A stretch of DNA of 64,000 bases from Cladosporium sp. IMV 00045. Its lineage: Eukaryota > Ascomycota > Dothideomycetes > Cladosporiales > Cladosporiaceae. Where the stretch lies: assembly GCA_001931905.2 (NCBI GenBank), contig MSJI02000869.1, positions 35,861-99,860 on the forward strand, written 5' to 3'. Every line of letters begins with the position of its first letter. The first letter of the stretch is position 1. This document shows positions 55,662-64,000 of this stretch, in pieces. Under the pieces are notes generated by a model that saw only the letters and a program-made list of their open reading frames with translations, had not been told where the DNA came from and searched no databases. The position numbers and the translations under genes are program-made.

Positions 55662-56754
55662 TCAAACAAACACCACCCCACCCCCTCCCTCCTCCCCTCC
55701 CCTCCCAGCCCAACACCACCCGTCATCAAGCTCCACCCCCCTCTCCCCAATCCTCATCCCAATCGCGACGATCTCTCGCACCCTCCCCTTGCAAGCAAAG
55801 ACTTTCACCCCCCACCCCGCCGCTATCACAGCTTTCTCCCTCTCCGGCGCCTCGCGCAGCGCTTCGCAAACGCTGAGCGTCGGCGCGAAACAACGCGTCG
55901 GCGTCCGATTGAAGACAAGCCGGACCGCCGGCTGCATGTGAGGAGGCGCAAATGCGCCGGACGACTCAGCAGGATCGGAACCGGGAGGGAGTGAGAGAGG
56001 GACTGTAGGGCGGCAGGGAGGGAGGGTTTCGCGGATCGGGCTCAGGATAAATCGGGCGCGGGTTGGTGTGGAAGCGGTGTTCGGATTCTTGCTCTGCTGA
56101 TGCTCGGCCCTGCCAGTCGAACGCGGTTGCGGAGTCGAGGGCTATGAATGCCAGACGGCGGGCAGTGGAGGGGTGGGTTGTGTTGAGAAAGTAGGAGGGG
56201 AGGGAGGTCAGGGTGTGGATGAGGGAGGGGAGGGATTGTGGGGTGAAGATGTGGATGTGCGAGAGGGCTGTGGTGAGGAGGGGGGAGGAGGAGGGAGGGA
56301 GGTTGAATTGGAGTTGCGACTGGAGTTGTTGCACCAGGCGGGAGATGCTGAAGGTCCCGTCTGTGTCAAGGATGGCGACGCAGGCGTTTTGCCCGCCGTT
56401 TGCAGTGGGGAGGATGGCGGTTGCGGTTAGGGCGTAGAGGAGGTGGGTTGTACCGCTGCCGGGGTGTTGGGAGGTGAGGTCGATGATTGGGGCGGTTCGG
56501 GTTGGGGTTGCTTTGGGTTTGTCGTTGGATGTGTAGAAGTAGAAGTGGCGATGTTGATGATGTTGTCGAGGGAGGGAATGCCGAAGTATGTTGGTTTGGG
56601 GTCGTGTCGAAGTCGTAAATCTGTCAAGACCTGAATATGTGATGTTAGTTTCACTTCAAATGTTGCCTTCTTTGAAATGTGTCATGTGACTTACCTCATC
56701 CAACCCCACTTCTTCTACCTCCGCTAGCAGGCGTTTTCCCAGATCTGCTGCCAT
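55662..56754 (-). pseudogene. XRCC2-like Rad51 paralogue with two frame disruptions
   Basis: Exon 1 (56754-56695) encodes MAADLGKRLLAEVEEVGLDE. A clean intron (56694-56631) leads to LRLRHDPKPTYFGIPSLDNI. The family similarity then moves to a second frame: IIDLTSQHPGSGTTHLLY (Walker A-like), ILDTDGTFSISRL, and the Walker B segment LAFIALDSATAFDWQGR. It then returns to the first frame for a C-terminal block (AVRLVFNRTPTRCFAPTLS) ending at 55,662. No GT lies in the first break interval (~56,570-56,460) and no suitable intron in the second (~56,040-55,970). The breaks compensate, consistent with a lost and a gained base in C-rich low-complexity DNA. XRCC2 acts in homologous recombination. The Walker A Lys is Thr. 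It is either an assembly artefact of a live gene or a decaying one. Confidence 0.65.
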
Positions 56755-56865
56755 TATTCACCTTGCGATCATCTCACCATTCCGAACCCATCACCAATTC
56801 ACCATCCACACTCTTCCGCTCAACACTTCCGCAAAGCCGAGCGGCGAAAAGTCTCTCTCAATCAA

Positions 56866-57214
56866 ATGGCCCCTCCCGTCGAATCCTTCCCGGCCTCACA
56901 ACTCTCCTCCCGCGTGCAATACGTCGCAAACGGCAGACGGCGCAAACCACCCGTCGACCTGCAAGACTGCGAGTTGAAAGAACTGCTGCAGTATAAGTGC
57001 GATACGAAAGGGCCGAGGCACAATCCCAGGAGCCCGGTTGAATGCGAGCCGATACTGAGGCTTTTCAGGATGTGAGTGGCGTGTCCGGAACGGTTCTTGA
57101 AATTTAATCTTCTCGAAAGCCGAGTTTGAAACTGACAGTGCGACTAGATGCTCGAATAAGTTGACGGTCGAGACGACGGATTGGGAGGATGTCTGGGACG
57201 GGAGCGCGAAGTGA
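56866..57214 (+). CDS. SOM1: Som1-like mitochondrial inner membrane peptidase accessory protein
   Basis: My model is join(56866..57071,57148..57214), 90 aa, with a GTGAGT donor and a GCGACTAG acceptor. The core (DCELKELLQYKCDTKGPR, then SPVECEPILRLFR, then C and TVETTDWE) is the conserved Som1 block with its Cys pattern. Som1 binds the Imp1/Imp2 inner membrane peptidase that matures intermembrane-space proteins. Yeast Som1 is 74 aa; the longer basic N-terminus (GRRRKPPVDL) is usual in filamentous fungi. Its ATG is 111 bases from that of the divergent XRCC2-like gene, so they share a promoter. It converges on TAF8. Confidence 0.85.
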
Positions 57215-57549
57215 GGTCGGTCAGGCGAGGTTGGAGCGCGGGCACGTGACTTTGCTGCGAGGTGGAAGCGTTTTTGTTTTATCATTTCATGCAACGATAC
57301 TGGCGAAAGACACTGTATAGTAATCGTAGGAATAAACGAGAACGTGGAATAGGCCAGTCAGTGAGAGATTGGTATCGTTGACTTTTAGGAATACATATAA
57401 ACCATGCAATGCTGCAGGGTATCTGATTGCTCCTCCAACGCCATGCTAAAACTGAAGGATGAACCTAGGAAAGAACCAACACCTGGCACACAGGAAGAGC
57501 GTTGCATCGAGAACGATAGACATGCCAGTCAAGTCGGCAGTCAGCCAAT
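57215..57549. other. Convergent 3' gap (Som1 / TAF8)
   Basis: A short A/G-rich region with no gene-like frame. Confidence 0.5.
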
Positions 57550-58565
57550 TCACAGCAAACCTCGCCCTGCTCCTCCCCTCCAATTCCCCATACCAGAGTT
57601 TACCACAACGCGCTCTTCAAGCTCCGACTGCGTAGGCTGCTTGCCACTCTCATCCACACCATCAAGCGACATAGCATGATCTCCACCATTCAACTCCGCC
57701 ACGTCCTTCAAAACATCTTCGAACAGCATTTCCGGCGCTGGTCTCTTCCTCCCCGCTCCATCCCTGATCTTGCCCATTCCGGCCAGAGGCGCACTGCTCC
57801 TCCGTCGGCTCTCGGCCTTCATTGCACCTGCCTTCGCCGCGGCCGCGAGTTTGCGCAAAGCCTGCTCCGCCAACATGCCCTCCTCCGTAGCCTTCTCGCG
57901 CATCTTCCGTGAGTCCTTTTCTCGTGTCGGGAAAACTGGCGTCTCTTTCCAGGCGTGTTGTGGAGGGAGTTGTGGGAAGTGTGAAGGGATGTACTGCGGT
58001 TGGGTTTCGAGCAGGAGAGGTTGCAGAAGTGTAGAGAGATTGGGCGCTAGCGCGGGAGGCGGTCCAGGTTGTGGTATTGAGGGGCATGAGACAGCTTCGG
58101 GGATCGGTACTTCAAGGTGAGGTGCTAGTAATGATGCTGTGCTGGTGTTTGGCATGTGCGCGAGAGCCATCCGAAAGTCCTGCGCTGTAGGTGATGCGCG
58201 GCGGTGGGTTTGCATCGAGCTGCGTACGTCGGAAAGAAGGTTGAGCATGTCTATCAGAGAGTTAGCAGAGTCCTGTGTCGCATTCAGTATGGTTAATACG
58301 CACACTCTTCCACGTGCCCTCTAAACATCTCCAGAGCAGTTGGTTTGACGCTGTCGAAGCCAGCAATTGTCAAAGCCACTGTGATGCTCTTGAGCAATTG
58401 TCCTTCTGCAAACTCTGGATCTTGTGGTGCAGGCTCCATCTCATTCGGGATATGTTGTACGTGGTGGAGATGGTGATGGACCTTCACTTTCTTGCTGTGT
58501 TGTTGCTCTGCGCCGGCAGATGAGTTGGAGCGCTCCATGTCGGCTTTTGGAGGTGTCGCAGACAT
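57550..58565 (-). CDS. TAF8: TFIID subunit TAF8 (histone fold + TAF8 C-terminal domain)
   Basis: My exons are 58565-58304 and 58250-57550, 320 aa. The splice (GTGCGT donor, phase 1) produces GHVEEYMLNLLSDVRSSM, restoring the bromo-TP histone fold (LLKSITVALTIAGFDSVKPTALEMF...). This is followed by ...RRASPTAQDFRMAL. A Pro-rich linker leads to the TAF8 C-terminal motif ending HAWKETPVFPTREKDS, and a Lys/Ala-rich tail. TAF8 pairs with TAF10 and bridges TFIID lobes. The N-terminal 30 residues are His/Lys-rich. It is divergent from the AP-3 mu gene with 319 bases between the starts. Confidence 0.88.
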
Positions 58566-58884
58566 GATGAGTCCGTAGTGTCCAGAAATATCTCCCCCAG
58601 CAAGCAATGTGTTTTGTGAAGAGAGATGTTAATGACGAATGCGCCTGAGCTGCCAGACGCATGTGAAAGTGAACGCGTGAAGCGACCCAATCAGGAAGGA
58701 GCAGGCGCTCGGCACAGTTGCTGCCAAAACGGACTGGCCCCGCTAAGATCGCTCGGTGAATGATGGAATGATGTGAGGTATAGAAACATGTGCAGGTAGT
58801 TGGCCAGGAAAGAGAAAGCATCTGGACTTTCGTTTCGCTCTGGAATCTCAGAGAGCATTGCGCCCACGCACTTACACCGACAGC
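58566..58884. other. Bidirectional promoter (TAF8 / AP-3 mu)
   Basis: 319 bases between two ATGs. No TATA box is obvious, as expected for housekeeping genes. Confidence 0.5.
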
Positions 58885-60631
58885 ATGGCGGCCATCGAAG
58901 CCCTCTACATCTTCGACGAACACAAGTACGTAAGTAACCTCGTGAACGGTTCGACACTCTCAGACGCAACCTGCTAACACGCCTCAAAGCAATCTCATAC
59001 TCAACAATGTCTACACCGGCCGGCCGCCTCCGCCTTCGACATTGCTGCCTCTTTACCTTCAACAGCCTTCGCCTCGCCCTAGCTTGACTTACATCCCCTC
59101 AACGAATCCACCAACACTCTTATACTCCATCATCCAGGACAACCTCCTGTTCCTCTCGCCTTCGAGCTCCGACACTGAACCTCTTCTGGTCCTCGAATTT
59201 CTGCACCGGATAGCGGACGCTCTTGAAGAATTTCTTGGCTCGCCTCTCCTTGCCAGCAGGATCACAGCCAGCTATGATATTGTCGCGCAAGTTGTTGCCG
59301 AGATGGCAGACGAGGGGATTGTTTGTCAGGGAGAGGCCAACGTCTTGAGAGATGTCGTCGAGACTGGGCCGGGAGTATTGGACAACCTCTTTGGAAAGGT
59401 TGGCTTGCCTGGTTCGAGCCCTGCGCTGGGAAGCGCGCCCTCGAGCGCGGGCATCCTTCAGAGGCCACAACAGCCTGCGTTGAGTAACCAGGGATCCGCG
59501 ATTCCATGGCGCAGGAGCAATGTACGACATACCAGCAACGAGCTGTACGTGGATATTGTAGAGTCACTTTCGGTCACTCTGGCACCTTCCGGCCGACCAC
59601 TCGCTGCTTTCGCCAACGGCAGCATCGCGTTCAATTCAAAAGTCAGCGGCACCCCCGACCTCAACCTCAATCTTTCGACAGGTGGGAAAGGCGCCGGTAT
59701 GGGGAATCGAGGAGATCAACTGCGGTCAATCATGGAACGAGTTGTGTTCCATCCATGTGTTCGACTCAACAGGTGGAAAAGCGATGGTGCAATCAGCTTT
59801 GTGCCACCAGATGGACGGTTCGCACTTTGCGGCTACGAGGCAGATTTACTTGGACCTGATTCTCCTCTTACCACAGACTCACGTTCTGCACCGAAGTTGG
59901 ACCTTCCAGCCAAAATCGAGATGTCAACCAGTCTAGGCGCGTCAGGCAACGAGTTTGAAGTCCGTCTGACCTTGCCTTCTTCCAGTCGTTCAGCCGCCGC
60001 AGCTAGTCTGCAGTCCAATTTGAGCAATCCCAGGCGACCTGGTGCCTTCCGTTCAACATCCGAGAATGAGAACAAGGGCCCAGTGGTTGAAGAACTTGCC
60101 GTTCGCATTCCCATCCCCCCGGGTGCTCGCAATTTGTCTGACATTCGCCCCAACAAAGGCGAAGCACATTGGTCTCCTGTCGACGGGTGTGTGGAGTGGA
60201 AGATTTCATCGAAAGATGTCGCCACGATCTCTTCGGCCGGCTGTGTCCTCCGCTGTACGGTACAAGGGCCTATAACTGACGATGGTGACGATGAGCCAAG
60301 CAATGGCATAATCGAAGGCATGACAGCCACGACATACGATTATGACGACGACGCTCCCGCAAGCTACCAGACGCAATCGGCTGCTCCTTCGAAACGTGCG
60401 AATGGCGATGCGGAGATGAACGGAAGGGGCAAGTTTGAGAAGAACAGCGACCTCATGCCCACAGCTGCAACATTGAGCTTCAGCGTGAAAGGTTGGTTAG
60501 CCAGCGGGCTGAAAGTTGAGAGTCTTCTGGTGGACACGAAGAAGAGTAAAGGATTGGGTGCAGAAGTCAAGCCATACAAGGGCGTCAAGTATCTGACTGT
60601 GAGTAAGGAAGGAGTAGAGGTGAGAGCTTAG
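58885..60631 (+). CDS. APM3: AP-3 complex medium (mu) subunit
   Basis: My model is join(58885..58925,58990..60631), 560 aa. A 41-nt first exon encodes MAAIEALYIFDEH and splices (GTACGT...CAAAG) to NNLILNNVYTGRPPPP, the start of a longin-type fold (residues 1-150, with FLHRIADALEEFLG). The mu homology domain begins near residue 200 (SNELYVDIVESLSVTLAPSG...GSIAFNSKVSGTPDLNL) and ends with LKVESLLV and GVKYLTVSKEGVEVR. The MHD has a disordered acidic insertion (about 470-510, DDGDDEPS...). AP-3 mu recognises tyrosine- and dileucine-type cargo on Golgi/endosome membranes for vacuole delivery. Length is typical. Confidence 0.9.
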
Positions 60632-61411
60632 CGGTATGCATATATGAATCTCACGTGTTTGACATTCACGATGAAGTTTAATAATCTGGGTTTCCCAGTT
60701 CATGTGCAGAATTGCGCTGTTAGATATGTGTAAGCACAGCATTTATTGTTGTTTTCTACAGAAATCCATTCATCATTTGTCAAATCAACGGGGTTATCCT
60801 TACCCCATACAGATCGAGACCTTTCGACGTCAAGCCGATTAACTCCACCAATCCCCAGAGAAAAGGAAGCTTGTTGGGCGGCTTAGCGAAGCCTACTTTC
60901 GACGGCGACACCTTGGTACGCGTGGCCGTTGTCGGTACCTGCAGATTCCTTCTGGTTCCTTGCATTCCTCTCAACTGTTTGTGTCACAGTATCGCCCAGA
61001 AATACAGCTCGTCCATCATAAGGCATGATCGAGACTGTCCTACTCTCGACGGAATCCGATCTCGTCCAGCAAACATCGGTGGAATGCGAGATGATCAACA
61101 TCTATAATTATACCCGTTCGGCATCACGCGGCCGTCTGGCGACCCGTATACGAACGAACTTTCCCGATCTGGTAGAGCCCATCCATGATTCCAATACTGA
61201 TGTGCGGCCAATGGCGGATTAGGCTCATGCGGCTAGAGAAGATACACGAACGCCTCGTTGACGTCTTTTTGGCTCCATCGAGTTCTTTTGGATAAACTCA
61301 CGCTGTCGGCGCAACTTTTCTATTTTGCCTTTCCCTGTCTTCTTTTTGTTCTTCTCTCTTGTGTGACCATTGATCAATACCTACTTGTAATCAGCCTTCC
61401 ATACGATAATC
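60632..61411. other. Intergenic region upstream of GH17
   Basis: The 3' UTR of the AP-3 mu gene and the GH17 promoter. It is T/C-rich just before the ATG. No gene-like frame is seen. Confidence 0.5.
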
Positions 61412-62395
61412 ATGCGCTTCGGAACCGCCTTGGCTGCTCTCGCAGCCTCTTCTCTACCTTTCACTTCAGCCTACTGGAAGGGCTTCAACATCGGCGCCAA
61501 CAACCCCGATGGCTCCTGCAAAACCACCGCCCAGTGGACAATGGCCTTCAACAAACTGAAGGGCCTCCCGCAGCACATCACCTCCGTGCGCCTCTTCGCC
61601 AGCTCCGACTGCAACACCCTCGCCAACGCCGTGCCCGCCGCCAAAAGCACCGGCGTCAAGTTGCTGGTCGGCGTCTGGGCCGAAGACAACAACCATTTCA
61701 ACGCTGAGAAGCAGGCCTTGCTCAACGCCATCTCGGCCCACGGCAAGGACTGGATTCTGGCTGTTTCTGTGGGCAGCGAGGATCTCTACCGCAAGGACAC
61801 TGATGCCAACTCGCTCGCGAACAAGATATACGATGTCAGAGGCATGGTCAGGTCCGTTGGCGTGCAGGCCGAGGTCGGACATGTGGACACTTGGAATGCG
61901 TGGGTTGATGGTGCGAATGCTGCTGTTATCAAGGCGTCGGACTTTATTGGCATGGATGGGTGAGTTGACGTGGGGGAATTCCTTCGAGTGTCGTAGTGCT
62001 GACTTCCATACCAGATATCCTTACTTCCAAAACGCTGCGATCGGAGACGCCGCCAACGTCTTCTGGAAATCTGTCGAAGACACCCGTAACGCAGTCAACA
62101 GGATCTCGCCCGGCAAGTGGGTTTGGGTCACTGAGACCGGCTGGCCTGTTTCTGGTCCCAACTCGGGTGCTGCGGTACGTCAAGACATCGAAGTGCGAAT
62201 GATTGGGGCATTGGCTGACTTTTCCCACAGGTTCCTTCCGTCAAGAACGCGCAAACGTACTGGCGTTCCGTCGCTTGCAAGGCTTTTGACCAGGTGCACA
62301 TCTTCTGGTACTCTTACCAGGACTACAACCAAAGCCCGAGTTTTGGCATCTTCGACAAGAATGGCAACGCCATTTACGACTTGTATGGTTGCTAG
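61412..62395 (+). CDS. Secreted GH17 beta-1,3-glucanase
   Basis: My model is join(61412..61959,62015..62174,62231..62395), 290 aa; all three exons join in frame. A signal peptide (residues 1-20) ends before YWKGFNIGANN. The acid/base Glu is in AVSVGSEDLYR and the nucleophile Glu in WVWVTETGWPVSGP. GH17 enzymes cut or transfer beta-1,3-glucan in walls. There is no Ser/Thr stalk, GPI signal or CBM: it ends at NAIYDLYGC right after the barrel, so it should be soluble. Yeast Bgl2/Scw proteins are the closest functional parallel. Some related GH17 enzymes act on plant glucan; this cannot be told apart by sequence. Confidence 0.93.
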
Positions 62396-62478
62396 ATCGT
62401 TCGAAAGCTGGGTTGATTAGGTCCAATTCGGATCTGAATCATTTGTTACGAATCATGTCGACGTGTAGTTGGGCTCGG

Positions 62479-63145
62479 TTGGAAAGTTGCGGAGGATACA
62501 TCTGATCTAGGAGTTGTTGATCATTGCCCAATGCATTTCTCTCACCGTTCTCGCAACCATCCCTGTGTAAGATCGTTTAGTTGGTCTCGATCATTCGACT
62601 CCTGAACACATCCGCAGAGTCCGGGCATGTCATGCCTGTCTTTGGCTCTCGATGTGGAGTTGAAAAAGTTGGAGAATAATCCAGGCGACCTCGGTGCTGT
62701 TGATCACTGCCGAATGTACAGTATTCACCTCACCGTCCTCACGTCCATGACTGGCATCCCTGCAAATGATCGTGAAACGGTCTCAATCGTTCGACTCCTA
62801 AACACCTCCGCAGTGTCTGGGCACGTCAACGCCTGCTCACTAGAAACAAAGAAGAATAGTGACAGGCTCTTCCGATTCCGCTTGAGATCTGTGGCGGTCG
62901 TTCCGATGTGTTGTCGGAAAACTGGAGGATATAAGCGACCTGAGTGATGTTGATCACTGCCGGACATATTCATCACACCGTTCTCGTGTCCAAGAAGGAC
63001 ATCCTTGTACACGATCATTTAGTCGTTCTCCATCGTTCAACCCCTGACCATGCCCACGGAGTCTGGGCATGTCAACGCCTATTCACTAGAAACAAAGAAG
63101 AAAAGTGACAGGCTCCTTCCGATACAGACCGCTCAAGTTCCGTCG
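62479..63145. repeat. Three diverged tandem copies of a ~180-250 bp unit
   Basis: Copies begin near 62,479, 62,660 and 62,909. Shared blocks in the same order include GTTGATCAYTGCC, TCACCGTYCTCG, CATCCYTG, and CGCAGWGTCYGGGCAYGTCA. The last two copies also share CACTAGAAACAAAGAAGAA and GTGACAGGCTC. No long open frame runs through them. Confidence 0.85.
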
Positions 63146-64000
63146 CAGGCTCGAGAGAATCACAGAAGCATAGTGGCAGTCTCTGCCCATACATGCTCCT
63201 AGACTTCCATCGCGGTTTCTCTAGAAACAGTCGTGTACTTGGCCAAACGGCTCGAACTCGGAGACAGCCACTGGCGCATCTTGGATGGCTCTTTTTTAGT
63301 GTATTCACATTAGTATCACTTGAGTAGCTTACATGGATGATGGGAGGCTAAAGCCTTTCTGGAAGACCCTCCGATACCCTTGAACTATCGGCAGATCGGG
63401 TTCTCTTCAAAATGCATAGACCAGTATTGATAGGGAGCACGTGTGCGTAGTCTGAAGAAAAAGTCTTGTGAGTTCAAAAGATTGATGACAGTCATTTATC
63501 AGTTATCGACTCCAGCTGTGTTTCAACGAATTGTTTTCGCGAAAGGCTGCATCGATGAAACCCGTCAAGAGAATCCTCCAGTATCGTCTTCTGCACGTGG
63601 GCTAACGCTCTGCCCAGTATAAGTTTGACGGTCTGTCCGTGCGAAACGGGGAGCGTATAGGCAAATTCTTGAAGCGTTCGACTTGGCCTACAACGAAGCA
63701 CGAGTGACATACCGCCAAGCCCAAAGAAATAAGAAGGGGCATAGGGTGCAATTGGAGGTGTAGACTCGGATAAGTCGAGTCGGTCGACAATTCTATGAGC
63801 CCTAAGAGCACTTTTGGCTGTGCTTGGTGAGACCAAGGGTGGCGCAGCAAGGCTTGACGTCTTTAGTTTGTGTCTAGCCGACCACGCCGACATCTACAGA
63901 CTTCACTTGGCCAAGAGATCGTTTTGCGCATACATTAAATGATCCCCTGGTTGCAGGACGGCTATACTGCTTTCTCCACTAATCATGGCTGGCCGCCACC
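63146..64000. other. Right edge, no confident gene
   Basis: A minus-strand frame of 133 codons (63,893-63,492) has no recognised domain. An ATG at 63,985 opens a plus-strand frame that runs off the window (ATGGCTGGCCGCCACC); this is too little to judge. Confidence 0.35.

Noticed and set aside
63492..63893. 133-codon minus-strand frame at the right edge
   Set aside because: No recognised domain and no promoter or splice support; left uncalled.

Overview
The window is nuclear DNA from a filamentous ascomycete (Pezizomycotina). The evidence is short GT-AG introns of about 50-130 nt with ctaac/ctgac-like branch sites, compact intergenic spaces, and fungus-specific families: Ppo oxylipin synthase, GH72, GH76, GH17, two GH31 alpha-glucosidases, Opy2, Som1 and a Mit1-like remodeller. 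A dothideomycete is my guess; the sequence alone does not prove it.

Layout. 0-16.4 kb holds the 3' end of a nucleolin-type RRM/RGG protein, a secreted BBE flavo-oxidase, an archaemetzincin, RNA polymerase III subunit RPC1, an FHA protein with a C-terminal membrane segment, and a 91-aa protein with two CxxCxGxG knuckles that is visible only after splicing. 18-36 kb is carbohydrate- and lipid-related: GH31, Ppo, a DUF2235 alpha/beta-hydrolase, a spliced tRNA-Gly(GCC) beside a long perfect hairpin, a GPI-anchored GH72 glucanosyltransferase, and a second, AgdA-like GH31. 36.5-60.6 kb is mostly housekeeping: an Mrm1-like rRNA methyltransferase, a Mit1/CHD-type remodeller, a GH76 Dfg5/Dcw1-like protein, a DMAC1/Dmo2-like protein, a C16orf72-like protein, a calponin-homology protein, Opy2, an XRCC2-like Rad51 paralogue, Som1, TAF8 and AP-3 mu. 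61.4-64 kb holds a secreted GH17 beta-1,3-glucanase followed by about 0.7 kb of decayed tandem repeats.

How the genes relate. There is no classical biosynthetic cluster. GH72, GH76, GH17 and the secreted alpha-glucosidases all act on wall or extracellular glucans and mannans. Ppo and the DUF2235 hydrolase are divergent across 1.65 kb and could form a lipid-release/oxygenation pair. The remaining genes are unrelated housekeeping loci.

A cross-cutting observation is that several conserved proteins change reading frame without a usable intron: the GH31 tail near 20,985, the remodeller tail near 43,705, and the XRCC2-like gene twice. In addition, a 40-bp-period duplication separates a mitochondrial presequence from the Mrm1 frame. 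These are either assembly indels or real lesions; checking raw reads would decide. No transposon, CRISPR array or bacterial-type operon was seen. Exon boundaries were assigned by eye from GT/AG signals, frame and family similarity.
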